From contig NZ_BAFM01000012.1 in assembly GCF_000334895.1 (NCBI RefSeq), positions 1-64,000 on the forward strand: a DNA stretch of 64,000 nucleotides. The letters run 5' to 3'. This DNA is from Halococcus agarilyticus. GTDB taxonomy: Archaea; Halobacteriota; Halobacteria; Halobacteriales; Halococcaceae. Position 1 is the stretch's first letter. Each line of letters starts with the position of its first letter. The position numbers and the translations under genes were made by a program. Under the pieces are notes generated by a model. The model saw only the letters and a list, made by a program, of their open reading frames with translations. It did no database searches and was not told the origin of the DNA. Positions 36,030 to 45,703 of this stretch are shown here, one piece after another.

Positions 36030-37274
36030 TTACGGTACCGTGCCGGCGAGCGCCCGGAGTCGTTCGGCCGCCGTCTGCGGCCCCTTCGCGAGTAGGACGT
36101 CGCCAGCGGCGAGTTCGGTGGCCGGACCGGGCGAAACCACCCAGTCGTCGCGAACGGTCGTCACCGACTCGTCGGTCACCGATGCGGCGGTGACGGTCTC
36201 GCGAGTCGTCCGCCGGACGGCGATCACACCCATCCCGGTCTCGGTCCTGACCATCCGGCCGCCGAGCGTCGCGCCGTCGAGGGCGCTGCCCGACTCGACG
36301 CTCAGCCGGACGATCACCTCGTCGGACTCCTTGACCGCCTCGGCGATCACCGGATGCGAGCCGAGTCCTCGAAGCACGCCCTCCGAGATCTCGACCGCCG
36401 CGTCCGAGATGACCTCCGTGCTCCGAGCGAGACGGACGAGGCCGCGGAGCGAGACCGGCTCGTCGACCCGCGTGGCTGCCTGGAGCGTCCACGCCTCGAA
36501 GCGCGACTGGAGGTGATCGACCTCCGCTTCGAGGGACACCACCTCGTGCGCGAGGTCCTCGCTGTCGAACAGCACCGCGCCGTAGGCGAGATCCACCCCG
36601 AGTTCGCTCATGTTCTTCATCAGCACGACCGAGTCCATCGCCCGATCGAGGTCCGCGATGGTGGGGTCGGGGGCCTCGGGCGGCGCGTAGTGCTCGCCGG
36701 TGGTGCTCCGGTAGACGCCGGCGATCCCCGCCTCCGGACCCCGAAGGAACACGGCGTCGTCGGGCCGGAGGACGGTGTCGCGGTCGGGGTTCATGAGCCA
36801 CTCCTCGCCGCGCCGGATCGCGATCGCGCGCACCCCGGTCTCGCTCTCGAGGTCGATCCCACCGAGGGTCCGCCCGGCGAAGCGTGCGTCGGGAGCGACG
36901 CGGGCACGGACCAGCGTCTCGACCGCCGCGGGGAGCGCGGCGCGCATCGCAGGGGGGAGCCCGATGTCCTCGACGACGACCTTTGCGATGTCGCCGGTCG
37001 CGTCGCTGATCTTCTCGGTTGCACCCACGATCCCGAGCACGGGTGCGAGCGCTTCGGCGTCGTCGGTGCTCCGGGCAGCCATCAGCAGGCTCATCCGGGT
37101 CCGGAGCTGGAGCACGTCCATCTCGGCTTCGAGGTCGAGCACCGCCGCCGCGACCTCATCGCTGCCCAGCAGGACGGCGGAGTACGAGAGATCGATCATC
37201 AGCTCCGCGATGTCTTTCATCTCCGCGAGGAGCTGTTTGACGCTCCGGGGCTCGTAGCCCACCGCCCGTGTCAT
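36030..37274 (-). CDS. PhoU-TrkA_C duplicated regulatory protein (potassium channel family)
   Basis: 414 residues from MTRAVGYEPRS. Two tandem units: PhoU-like helical domain (about 1-100), RCK/TrkA C-terminal domain (about 115-200), PhoU-like domain (about 215-310), TrkA_C domain (about 325-412). In each TrkA_C the Gly-Gly and Arg pattern (GRTLGGIDLESETGVRAIAIRRG, repeated as GATLGGRMVRTETGMGVIAVRR) is seen. TrkA_C domains bind nucleotides such as c-di-AMP or regulate K+ transport. No pore domain is encoded, so it must act on a separate channel. Confidence 0.88.
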   Translation of the reverse strand: MTRAVGYEPRSVKQLLAEMKDIAELMIDLSYSAVLLGSDEVAAAVLDLEAEMDVLQLRTRMSLLMAARSTDDAEALAPVLGIVGATEKISDATGDIAKVVVEDIGLPPAMRAALPAAVETLVRARVAPDARFAGRTLGGIDLESETGVRAIAIRRGEEWLMNPDRDTVLRPDDAVFLRGPEAGIAGVYRSTTGEHYAPPEAPDPTIADLDRAMDSVVLMKNMSELGVDLAYGAVLFDSEDLAHEVVSLEAEVDHLQSRFEAWTLQAATRVDEPVSLRGLVRLARSTEVISDAAVEISEGVLRGLGSHPVIAEAVKESDEVIVRLSVESGSALDGATLGGRMVRTETGMGVIAVRRTTRETVTAASVTDESVTTVRDDWVVSPGPATELAAGDVLLAKGPQTAAERLRALAGTVP

Positions 37275-37910
37275 GCAACTCGATTCGGCCGTACCGGCAA
37301 AAAGGGTTCGTGGGTCGCGTTGGACTGCCGCTTCGACCAATCTATATCGTCGAATGTGATTTATGAAAGCGGTCGCTGCCGTTTCTCCTGATCCGAGACC
37401 AACGAAGCAAACCCTGCTTGGCGACAGACTGTGGTCGGAGGTTGCTACAAAGCGGTCGCGAGTCGTCTCGCGGTCCCGGCTGCACTGCCACCCGACGATC
37501 ACAGCCGGAAAAGTACTGATACTGACGCGACTGCATGGCTTCCAGGTCAGTCACTGGTGTTGGTGGCGAACTGCGACCGTCGAGCCATCGATCGCCGTTC
37601 GTGGACCACGCCCGGAGCTATCGAAGTGGGTTGAGCGGTAGCACGATGAATCGTACCCTTGACCGCCGGTGACGAGGCCCTGATCTCGAAGTAAACGACA
37701 AAGAGCGACAGAATAAATCACATACCGATATACACAATCGCGGTCGTCGGAGAGGACACTTCCGATCGTCTCGCCGGTAGAGCGTGGCCCAGCCAAACAG
37801 CAACGACAGGTCGCTTGCGAAGAATCACTCCGTAAACGGCTTCTCCAGAGGATATCTCGGGGAGACCTGAACGTCTCACCACGACGGAACCCTCTTCGGA
37901 GACGGTGTCT
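37275..37910. other. Long intergenic region, no supported gene
   Basis: About 635 bases. A few open frames cross it but none shows a domain. On the minus strand near 37670-37740 a membrane-helix-like reading (FILSLFVVYFEI) is interrupted by a stop, which could be a decayed membrane gene. AT-richer stretches near 37340-37370 and 37700-37735 could hold promoters. Confidence 0.4.
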
Positions 37911-39170
37911 TCAGAACTCGCCCGCGAACTCGTCGTCGGTCAGCAGCGGCGGGAAGTCGGTGCGGGCGCTGAGGAAGTCGTCCCCCGAGACCGCCCGGTT
38001 GTATGCCTCGTACACCTGATACTCGTTCGAAAGCGTGACCCGCTCGGTCCCGCGCTCACCCCCGAACACCGCCCAGTCGGCCTCGTCGGCCCCGCTCTTG
38101 TCGACGTTGAACCAGCACGTCATCTTGATGTCGTTTTCCGCGACGTACTCGAAGGCCGCCTCGATCCACGCGGCCTTGCGCTGGGGCCGGTACTCGCCGT
38201 CGCCGTTCGGCCCCGTGAACGAGGCCGAGGCGAACTCGGTCAGCGCCACCGGTTTGTCGGTCAGCTCGCGGAGTCGCCCGAGCATCGGGTCGAACAGCTC
38301 TTCGGGGGTGCGCCAGCTCGAATACGACTGGCTCCCGCCGAAGTTGAACCCGTCGAGCCCGACCCAGTCGACGTACTCGTCACCGGGGTAGTACCGCTCG
38401 GCCCGGATCCCACCGACCTCGTCGGCGTTGGCCGTCCAGACCCACTGGACGTTCGACCCGTCCAGATCGGTCGCCCCGAACGTATCGTGGAGTCGCCGCC
38501 ACATCTCGACGTAGTCCGCCGGCGTTCCAGCCGCTCGGCTCTCCCCGCCACTCTCATTCTCGCTGCCGGAGGCGTTCGGGACGGGCGTGACGGTCGCGTC
38601 GATCCGCGAGGAGTCGACCGCGCTCCACGGGAACCAGTCGCCGTTCATCTCGTGGGCCGGTCGGAAGTAAAAGCGCCGACCGCGCGTGCGGTCGCCGTAC
38701 GGCTGCGCCCACGATTCGAGCAGCGACGCCCACGACGACAGGTGGCCGTCGTGCTCGCCGCCGGCGATCGCCCGCTCGACGGTCTCGCTCGTCGCCTGCA
38801 TCTCGCGTTCGAACGGCTGCCACGTGATCATCGGGACGTGGCCCGCGTTCCAGATGGCGGTCAGCGGTCCGTCGACGAACCCCTGCTTCGCGTCGTCGGG
38901 GAGCAGCGCGTCGACGAACACGAGCGCGACCGCGGGCGGTTGGTCGAGCCATTCGGTGGCGGACGCGAGGTTCGCGATCGCGTTCTCGCGGTTCGGCCCG
39001 CCGGGGTAGATCCCCGTGAGCGCCGTGCCCGCCCGCGTCGGCGGTGCTTCCGGTGTCGGCGTGAGTTCCGGGGTCGACGGCCCGGAGAAGGGGTCGAGCT
39101 TGGCCGAACAGCCGGTCGCCGCGACGGCCCCGAGCACGCCCGTCGATCGGAGGAACGACCGGCGGTTCAT
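37911..39170 (-). CDS. Secreted GH26-like glycosidase, Tat lipoprotein
   Basis: 419 residues. NRRSFLRSTGVLGAVAATGC is a twin-arginine signal with lipobox Cys21, so the enzyme is anchored outside the cell. The catalytic domain resembles glycoside hydrolase family 26 (beta-mannanase type): acid/base candidate Glu174 in FYFRPAHEMNGDWFPW and nucleophile candidate Glu312 in PVALTEFAS, 138 residues apart as expected for a TIM barrel. Substrate is a beta-linked glycan, possibly mannan or another exopolysaccharide. Last in a row of minus-strand genes with the HAD protein and Dpp transporter. Confidence 0.82.
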   Translation of the reverse strand: MNRRSFLRSTGVLGAVAATGCSAKLDPFSGPSTPELTPTPEAPPTRAGTALTGIYPGGPNRENAIANLASATEWLDQPPAVALVFVDALLPDDAKQGFVDGPLTAIWNAGHVPMITWQPFEREMQATSETVERAIAGGEHDGHLSSWASLLESWAQPYGDRTRGRRFYFRPAHEMNGDWFPWSAVDSSRIDATVTPVPNASGSENESGGESRAAGTPADYVEMWRRLHDTFGATDLDGSNVQWVWTANADEVGGIRAERYYPGDEYVDWVGLDGFNFGGSQSYSSWRTPEELFDPMLGRLRELTDKPVALTEFASASFTGPNGDGEYRPQRKAAWIEAAFEYVAENDIKMTCWFNVDKSGADEADWAVFGGERGTERVTLSNEYQVYEAYNRAVSGDDFLSARTDFPPLLTDDEFAGEF

Positions 39171-39424
39171 CGGCTGTGTGGGGGGCGGGTGGCGTTTCGA
39201 CCGCTGCGTGCCGGCGGGGCGTGCGGCGTCGGCAGCGGTGTCTCGGTGGGAGCGGGCATCAGGTGAAGATCGGGAGACGGCCGTTCGACAGGTGTCTATC
39301 TATCGATGCTCTCCGGCTGGGTGACGGATATACGTACTGGATTCGTCGGGCGTGGTCGTCGAATCGACCGGGTCCGAAGCCGAAACCGGACGGTTGCGGA
39401 GTCGGGGGCGTAGCGGGGGCCTCG

Positions 39425-40681
39425 TCAGTCGAGGCGCGCGAGCTGGTTGAGCGCGTAGACGACCCGAAGGATCTCGGCGGCGTCACCCTGATCGTAGACG
39501 AGTTCGTCGGTTCGGATGACGTGATCGAGCACGTCGATCGAGGCGTGTTCTGGCGCGGCCGCGATCCCCATGTCCCCCTCGGCGACCCACTCCATCACCC
39601 GGAGATCGCTCTTCGAGTCACCCATCACGAGGGCGAAGGGATCGTCGAGCCCGAGCACGTCGAAGGCGGCCTCGACGCCGACGACCTTGTTGAGTTCGCG
39701 GCTCCCGATCTCGGCGGCGTCGCCCTCGTAGTAGGCGACGTCGATGCGCTCGAAGAGATCCCCGAGGTCGTCGGGCACGCTATCGGCCGAGCGGTCGGGG
39801 AGTTCGTTCTCGGCTTCGAGCACGGCCCGGATCTCGGGGTCCGAGTCGGCGTAGAACGCGCGCGCCCACGCCGCGGCCTCGGTCTCGTTCGCGTCGCACG
39901 CCCCGCTCGCCGCGCTGCCGAGCAGGCCGAGCTGGTGGAGTAGCGCCCGATCGATCACGTGGGTTGCGTCGGTCGAGCCGATCTCGAAGTTGGGTTTGAG
40001 GGTGACGTTGAACTCGTTGCCCTGAAGGTGACAGCCCCGCCGGATTCCCTCGGGGGCTTCCGAAAGCACGTCCGAGCGAAGCCGATAGAAGACGTCCTGG
40101 ATGGTGTCGTCGAGCTCCTCGTAGAGGAGCTGTTTGGTCTCGGGGCCGTGGCCTGGCGTGAACGCACCAGTCCCCGCCTCGTACACCACGCTGAGATCGC
40201 CGGAGTGGAAGATCTCGCTGCCGAGACCCTGGATCAGGAACCCCTTCACGTTTTCGAGGGTCTGGCCGGTGCAGATCACGATCGGCATCCCGGCCTCGTG
40301 GAACTCGGTCAGGAAGCCGAGCGTCTCGCGGGGGATCTCGTTGTCGGTGCTCCCGGCGGAGCGCAGCGTCTCGTCGACGTCGAGGACGAACGCCGACACC
40401 GGCCGGCCGTGGCGCTCGTGGAGATCGAGCGCGGTGAACGCCTCGTCGCGCGAGGCGTGGGCCGCGATCGCCGCGAGCGGTTCGCCCCGATCGAACGCCT
40501 CCCGGATCTCGGCCTTCGACTCGGCGAGGGCGCTCTCTGCGTCCTGCCAGTGATCGAGTGCGACCCGCGAGTCCACCGGCGGGAACACGTCGACGAACGT
40601 CTGGTACGCCCGGAGCGTCCGGGTGTCGAACCGATCGTAGAGTTCGTAGAGGAGATCGTAGCGGTCGCGGGTGCGGTTCAT
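39425..40681 (-). CDS. HAD-superfamily hydrolase with helical N-terminal domain
   Basis: 418 residues from MNRTRDRYDLL. A helical N-terminal region of about 90 residues precedes the HAD core. Motif I is VLDVDETLRS (Asp101 and Asp103), motif II is ICTGQTLENV, and motif IV is VMGDSKSDLRVM. A long cap sits between II and IV. The layout suggests a sugar-phosphate or nucleotide phosphatase (inference). It lies 51 bases after dppF on the same strand and is probably the last gene of that transporter operon. Confidence 0.82.
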   Translation of the reverse strand: MNRTRDRYDLLYELYDRFDTRTLRAYQTFVDVFPPVDSRVALDHWQDAESALAESKAEIREAFDRGEPLAAIAAHASRDEAFTALDLHERHGRPVSAFVLDVDETLRSAGSTDNEIPRETLGFLTEFHEAGMPIVICTGQTLENVKGFLIQGLGSEIFHSGDLSVVYEAGTGAFTPGHGPETKQLLYEELDDTIQDVFYRLRSDVLSEAPEGIRRGCHLQGNEFNVTLKPNFEIGSTDATHVIDRALLHQLGLLGSAASGACDANETEAAAWARAFYADSDPEIRAVLEAENELPDRSADSVPDDLGDLFERIDVAYYEGDAAEIGSRELNKVVGVEAAFDVLGLDDPFALVMGDSKSDLRVMEWVAEGDMGIAAAPEHASIDVLDHVIRTDELVYDQGDAAEILRVVYALNQLARLD

Positions 40682-40732
40682 GTGGAAGAACGGCGACACG
40701 GCAGTATAAATCTCCGCCGGCAACGCCGCCGC

Positions 40733-42052
40733 TCAGTCCTCGGCGGGCACCGATCGGCCTTCCTGGGAAGCGTCGAAATCGGCGGCCGCGTGGAGATGAC
40801 ACGCCGCCGGGTGGCCGGCGTCGGTCTCTTGGAGGGAGGGGTGCTCGCGCTCGCAGACGGAGGTGAACGGAGCAAGCGCGTCCTCGGCGGTCGCGAGGTC
40901 GCCGTCGACGATCGCCGGCAGGGCGTCCGCGAGCACCGCTTCGGCGTCGGGATCGTCGAGTTCGTCCGGGATGTCGTACGTCGTGCGGATCGCGTTTCGG
41001 AGCTGTGCCGGGGACACGTCGTCCGCGCTCGCCGCGCTGCCCTCGTCGACGAGCCGTTCGCGGAGCCGATCGGGTTCGATGGTTCGGTCCCGCACAGCGA
41101 TCCGGAGGTCGAACACCGACCGCCACACCGACTGATCGAGATCGTACTCGTCGGACTGGATGACCGCGGGACACCGGGTGTGGAACCGACAGCCCGACGG
41201 TGGAGCACCCGGGTCGGGAACCTCGCCGGAGAGGTCGGCGCGCTCGCCCCGACTGGCGGGGTCGGGCGTCGGCATCGACGCGAGCAGCGCCCGGGTGTAG
41301 GGATGTTGGGGATCGTCGAACACGTCTTCCGTGGGACCGCGCTCGACGATCTCGCCGAGATACATCACCGCCACCCGATCGCAGACGTCCCGGACCACGC
41401 TCATGTCGTGGGTGATGAGGAGGATCGAGAGGCCGAAGGCCGCCTGGAGATCGTCGATCAGCGAGAGGATCTCGGCCTCGACCGAGACGTCGAGCGCACT
41501 CACTGGCTCGTCGGCCACCACGAACGCCGGATCGGTCACCAAGGCGCGCGCGAGCGCGACCCGCTGCTTCTGGCCGCCCGAGAGCTCGTGCGGATACCGA
41601 TCGTACTCGGCGGCCGAGAGGCCCACCCGTTCGAGCATCGTCTCCGCGACCGCCCGCTGGCGCTCCCGGTCGCGCAACCCGTGGATCGCGAGGGGTTCGG
41701 CGACCGACTCGCCGATCGAGAGCCGGGGATCGAAGCTCGACGTGGGATCCTGAAAGATCATCCCCGCGCGCCGCCGGAAGCGCTTTCGCTCCGCGTCGGT
41801 GTGCGCGTCGAGGGACTCGCCGTCGAACAGCACCTCGCCGTCGGTGGGATCTTCGAGGTGGAGCAGGCTGCGCGCGGCGGTTGATTTCCCACAGCCCGAC
41901 TCGCCGACCAGACCGAGGGTCTCGCCTCGGCGCACGTCGAAGCTGATCCCGTCGACCGCGCGGACCCGGCCGACCTCGCGGCGCAACAGCCCCTCGGTGA
42001 TCGGGTAGTGTTTCGTGAGATCGCGGGCCGCAACCAGCGGATCGTCGGTCAT
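40733..42052 (-). CDS. dppF: Dipeptide/oligopeptide ABC transporter ATPase (DppF-type)
   Basis: 439 residues. Walker [10 protein letters not shown] near residue 50, Q-loop [12 protein letters not shown], signature [15 protein letters not shown], Walker [13 protein letters not shown]-loop LLITHD. C-terminal oligopeptide-transporter motif with the FeS-like cysteines (GCRFHTRCP) and then an unusual extension of about 110 residues (from [10 protein letters not shown]) not found in typical DppF, ending with a second Cys/His segment. ATG overlaps the dppD stop by 4 bases. Confidence 0.92.
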   Translation of the reverse strand: MTDDPLVAARDLTKHYPITEGLLRREVGRVRAVDGISFDVRRGETLGLVGESGCGKSTAARSLLHLEDPTDGEVLFDGESLDAHTDAERKRFRRRAGMIFQDPTSSFDPRLSIGESVAEPLAIHGLRDRERQRAVAETMLERVGLSAAEYDRYPHELSGGQKQRVALARALVTDPAFVVADEPVSALDVSVEAEILSLIDDLQAAFGLSILLITHDMSVVRDVCDRVAVMYLGEIVERGPTEDVFDDPQHPYTRALLASMPTPDPASRGERADLSGEVPDPGAPPSGCRFHTRCPAVIQSDEYDLDQSVWRSVFDLRIAVRDRTIEPDRLRERLVDEGSAASADDVSPAQLRNAIRTTYDIPDELDDPDAEAVLADALPAIVDGDLATAEDALAPFTSVCEREHPSLQETDAGHPAACHLHAAADFDASQEGRSVPAED

Positions 42053-43167
42053 CGTTCGTCCTCCATCGGATCCGAACGCTCGCCGTCGGTTCGGCCCGCT
42101 GGCCCCGTTGCGTCTGGTCGGTCGTCGGCTGGTCTCGATCCCGTCCGTCCGGCGGTCGACCGCGCCGCGCTCGCCGCGCCCTCGTGGACCGCCGCCGCGT
42201 CGTACCCCTCGCCGTGGAAGACACACGAGGCGGTGTGGTCGGGATCGACCGGTTCGAGCGGCGGCTGGTCGCCCTCGGCGCACGCCTCGATCGCGTGGGG
42301 ACACCGGGGGTGGAACCGACAGCCCTCGGGCGGATCGGTCGGGTCCGGGAACGATCCGCCGATGGTCTCGCGGTCGCCTCGACCGGGGAGACACCGGAAG
42401 AGCGCCTGGGTGTAGGGGTGGGCGGGCGTCTCGAAGATCGCGTGGACGCCGCCGCGCTCCATCACCTTGCCGGCGTACAGCACCACCACCCGGTCGGCGA
42501 TCTCGGCCACGACGCCGAGATCGTGCGTGACGAACAGGATCGCCATGTCGCGCTCGGCCGTGATGTCGTTCAGGAGGTCGAGGATGCCGGCCTGCGTCGT
42601 GACGTCGAGCGCCGTGGTGGGTTCGTCGGCGATCAGGAGGTCGGGCTTGCCCGCGAGCGCCATCGCGATCACGACCCGCTGTTTCATCCCGCCGGAGAAC
42701 TCGTGGGGGTACTCGTCGAACCGGGACGCGGCCTCCGGGATCCCGACCCGTTCGAGCAGGTCGATCGCCCGTTTCCGGGCCGCCGCGTCGTTCGCGTCGT
42801 CGTGGAGCTGGATCGTCTCGACGATCTGTGCGCCGACCGAGTAGACGGGATCGAGCGCGCCCTGGGGGTTCTGGAAGATATGAGCGATCCGGCCGCCGCG
42901 GACCTCGGTGAGCTGGCTCGGCGGGCGCTCCGTGAGATCGTCGCCGTCGAAGCTGACCCGGCCGCCGACGATCTCGCCCGGCGGGCTCGGCAGGATCCTG
43001 GTGATCGACTCGCACGCCACCGTCTTGCCGGACCCGCTCTCGCCGACGAGACACACCGTCTCACCCTGCGAAACGTCGAAGCTCACGCCGTCGACCGCTT
43101 TCACTGTGCCCTCGTCGGTGTGGAACTGCGTCCGGAGGCCCTCGACGGAGAGCAGCGGGTCGCTCAC
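42049..43167 (-). CDS. dppD: Dipeptide/oligopeptide ABC transporter ATPase (DppD-type)
   Basis: 372 residues. Walker A GESGSGKT near residue 42, Q-loop IFQNPQGALDPV, signature FSGGMKQRVVIAMAL, Walker B LIADEPTTALD, H-loop FVTHDLG. GCRFHPRCPHAIEAC near residue 280 is the C-terminal oligopeptide-family motif. A low-complexity Ala/Arg/Asp tail follows. Couples ATP hydrolysis to solute import with DppB, C and F. Four-base overlaps with dppC and dppF. Confidence 0.93.
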   Translation of the reverse strand: MSDPLLSVEGLRTQFHTDEGTVKAVDGVSFDVSQGETVCLVGESGSGKTVACESITRILPSPPGEIVGGRVSFDGDDLTERPPSQLTEVRGGRIAHIFQNPQGALDPVYSVGAQIVETIQLHDDANDAAARKRAIDLLERVGIPEAASRFDEYPHEFSGGMKQRVVIAMALAGKPDLLIADEPTTALDVTTQAGILDLLNDITAERDMAILFVTHDLGVVAEIADRVVVLYAGKVMERGGVHAIFETPAHPYTQALFRCLPGRGDRETIGGSFPDPTDPPEGCRFHPRCPHAIEACAEGDQPPLEPVDPDHTASCVFHGEGYDAAAVHEGAASAARSTAGRTGSRPADDRPDATGPAGRTDGERSDPMEDER

Positions 43168-44357
43168 GTTTCCCCCCGTGGATCGAGGGTGTCACGGAGC
43201 GCGTCGCCGACCACGCTGAACGAGAACACGGTGGCGACGAGGAAGACGAGCGGGAATATCGACAGCCACCACGCCTCGGGGAATCGTGGCTGGGAGGTCA
43301 TCGTCGCGATCTGCTGGCCCCACGACGGCACGTTCTCGTCGCCCAGCGTCGCCATGAAGGCGATCGCGGCCTCGGTCAGGATCAGGAGCGGGATCTGGCG
43401 GGTGATGGCCGTGACGACCGTGCTCGACACGTTCGGGAGGACGTGTTTCCGGACGAGCTGGAGCCGGCTCGCGCCGGCGCTCTCGGCCGCCGTGACGTAG
43501 AGTTCGCCCCGGCGCTGTTTCACTTCGCTGCGCACGAGGCGAGCGACGCCGCCCCAGCTGAGGAGACCGAACGCGAGGATGATCAAGAAGAGGCTCTGAC
43601 CGAAGGCGATGCTGGCGAGGACGTAGAGCAGGAACGCCGGCACCGTCTGCTGAACGTCGACGTATCGCATCAGGAGGGTGTCGACGCGACCGCCGAAGTA
43701 GCCCGCGACCACCCCGACCGTCGTGGCGATCGGGACGATCAGCATCGACGTGACCAGCGCGACCAGGAGGCTCACGCCCATTCCGGTGGCGACGAGGCCC
43801 ACGACGCTCCGGCCGAGGTCGTCCGTCCCGAACGGGAATCGCAGGCTCCCCCGACAGACCGATTCGAGCGCGGGGCCGGTCACGGTCCCCGCACAGTTTC
43901 GCACCGTCGTTCCCTGTTCGGCAGTGAACAGGAACGGCGGCTGGAAGGAGTACGTGATGTTGGGCTCCGGCCGGCCGAGAAAGAGGAGGCTCGCGGTGCC
44001 GACGACGAGGAAGACGCCGAGATACAGGAGACAGACCACGGCGAGGCGGTTCCGGCGGAACCGTCGCCAGTACCGGAGGGTTCGTGCCCGATGGGTGGCG
44101 AGCGGCACGACGACGTAGAAGACGAACACCACCAGCGAGAGCAAGAAGAGCCAGTCGAGGCGCGACGGGGTGTACCACGCCCCCACCATCAGGCTGTACT
44201 TCGTGAGCCGATAGTAGAGGAACGCGGCCCCGAGGAGGCAGAGAGCGACGAGGAACCCCTGGGTGCGTCGCCCGACCCGCAACGCGCCGGCGTCGAGTTC
44301 GTCCCAGTCGATCGCGTCGCGTTGCACGTCGAGACCCGCCTCGGTGTCCGTCGACAT
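43164..44357 (-). CDS. dppC: Dipeptide/oligopeptide ABC transporter permease (DppC-type)
   Basis: 397 residues, about 100 longer than bacterial DppC because of an N-terminal extension with two extra helices (residues about 32-90). The BPD permease domain is C-terminal; the EAA loop, contacting the ATPase, reads YVTAAESAGASRLQLVRKHVLPN. FPFGTDDLGRSVVGLVATGM is the family's conserved segment. First gene of dppC-dppD-dppF-HAD. Start 244 bases from the divergent dppB. Confidence 0.92.
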   Translation of the reverse strand: MSTDTEAGLDVQRDAIDWDELDAGALRVGRRTQGFLVALCLLGAAFLYYRLTKYSLMVGAWYTPSRLDWLFLLSLVVFVFYVVVPLATHRARTLRYWRRFRRNRLAVVCLLYLGVFLVVGTASLLFLGRPEPNITYSFQPPFLFTAEQGTTVRNCAGTVTGPALESVCRGSLRFPFGTDDLGRSVVGLVATGMGVSLLVALVTSMLIVPIATTVGVVAGYFGGRVDTLLMRYVDVQQTVPAFLLYVLASIAFGQSLFLIILAFGLLSWGGVARLVRSEVKQRRGELYVTAAESAGASRLQLVRKHVLPNVSSTVVTAITRQIPLLILTEAAIAFMATLGDENVPSWGQQIATMTSQPRFPEAWWLSIFPLVFLVATVFSFSVVGDALRDTLDPRGET

Positions 44358-44601
44358 GTGTTGAGGTTCCCGCGGTACTCGCCACGAACGTAGAATAAGT
44401 TTTCTGGCCGTTGACGAGCCGATCGGCCTGAAAGCTTATGCCGCGGCGATACACAGCCGGCGACGGCATCGAGAATGAAGGTCAGACAGCCACGGACGGT
44501 CGCGGACCACGCGGCGTGCCGTGACAGCCACCGACGGTCGCCGTCCCGCGGAAGCGGTCGGCGTCGCAGTGAGCGAACGCGCCGTTTCGGGGTGACGTAG
44601 C

Positions 44602-45588
44602 GTGGGCCTCGGCTGGCCAATCGCCCGTCGGGTCGCGTTCGCCGTGATCGCGGCGTACCTCGTCGTCTCGGTCGTGTTCGCGTTCGTCGCGGTCGCGCCC
44701 ACCACGAACACCGGCTGGATCAAGTGGACGAACATCGGGGGGAGCGACGGGGCCTCGGAGGAGGTCGCGGCGTACAAGGAGGCACGAAACCTCGACGAGC
44801 CGCTGCTCGATCGGTACGCCGACTGGCTGGTCGACGTGACGACGCTCGACTGGGGCGAGGCGTACGGTGGCGTCGGCCCGGGGACCCCCGGGATGCGGTA
44901 CGAAGCGGGAACGCCAGTGACATCGTTAGTGGGAAGTGCGCTCGCCGCCACCCTCCGGTACGTGGTTCCGGCGATGGTGATCGCGGTCGTCGGGGGGATC
45001 GCGATCGGGCTGTACACCGCGACCCACCAGCACACGCTGCTCGACCGGCTGGGGACGAGCGTCGCGTATCTCGGGTTCTCCGTGCCGAACTTCTGGATCG
45101 CCCAGATACTCCTGTTGTTCGTCCTCGGAGCCGGCGTGCGGTCGGGGCTCGGGCTCTCGCCCGGCACGATCGAGCTCCTGCGGACGACGGTGTTCCCGGC
45201 GCTCGTGCTCACGACCAGTCTGCTCGCCGGCCAGATGCGCTACGCGCGGGCGCAGTCGCTCGAATACCGCAACAGCGAGTTCATCAAGCTCGTCCGGGCG
45301 AAGGGAGCCGACGGGTGGCGCGTCGCCCGTCACCTCCTCCGGAACGCCGCGCTCCCGCTGTTCTCGCTCTTTTTCACCGAGATGCTCGGGCTCGTGGTGT
45401 TGAACGTCTTCGTCATCGAGTACGTGTTCGGGATCCCTGGACTAGGGGGGCTGAGCCTCTTCGCGTACCAGGAACAGGACCTGCCCGTGATCCTCGGTTC
45501 GACGATGGTGATCGTGCTGTTCGGCGTCGCCGGCAACCTGCTGCAGGACGTCGCCTACCTCGCGCTCGATCCGCGAGTCGAGGAGTGA
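44602..45588 (+). CDS. dppB: Dipeptide/oligopeptide ABC transporter permease (DppB-type)
   Basis: 328 residues from a GTG. Six membrane helices; the EAA loop is LVRAKGADGWRVARHLLRN, and YVFGIPGLGGLSLFA is the family's C-terminal motif. A loop of about 65 residues after helix 1 holds conserved NLDEPLLDRYADWL and DWGEAY. Unusually it is transcribed away from dppC-D-F, and no substrate-binding protein gene lies nearby. A TATA-like GCTTATG is near 44434. Confidence 0.9.
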   Translation: MGLGWPIARRVAFAVIAAYLVVSVVFAFVAVAPTTNTGWIKWTNIGGSDGASEEVAAYKEARNLDEPLLDRYADWLVDVTTLDWGEAYGGVGPGTPGMRYEAGTPVTSLVGSALAATLRYVVPAMVIAVVGGIAIGLYTATHQHTLLDRLGTSVAYLGFSVPNFWIAQILLLFVLGAGVRSGLGLSPGTIELLRTTVFPALVLTTSLLAGQMRYARAQSLEYRNSEFIKLVRAKGADGWRVARHLLRNAALPLFSLFFTEMLGLVVLNVFVIEYVFGIPGLGGLSLFAYQEQDLPVILGSTMVIVLFGVAGNLLQDVAYLALDPRVEE

Positions 45589-45703
45589 TGGGGACTGGGG
45601 GAGTAGTCCCCGCACGAGTTCGCGACGACGATCCGATCGTCGGAATGGGGCAAACGAGTCGCCCACCGACAGCGTATTTCACCGTCGCGGCGCTACGGAC
45701 GAT

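Noticed and set aside
37363-37641. 92-codon plus-strand frame in the 37.3-37.9 kb gap
   Set aside because: No domain or coding-like composition, despite a TATA-like run upstream.
39780-42224. 814-codon minus-strand frame
   Set aside because: Out of frame with the clear HAD and DppF genes on the same strand; Arg/Gly-rich shadow.
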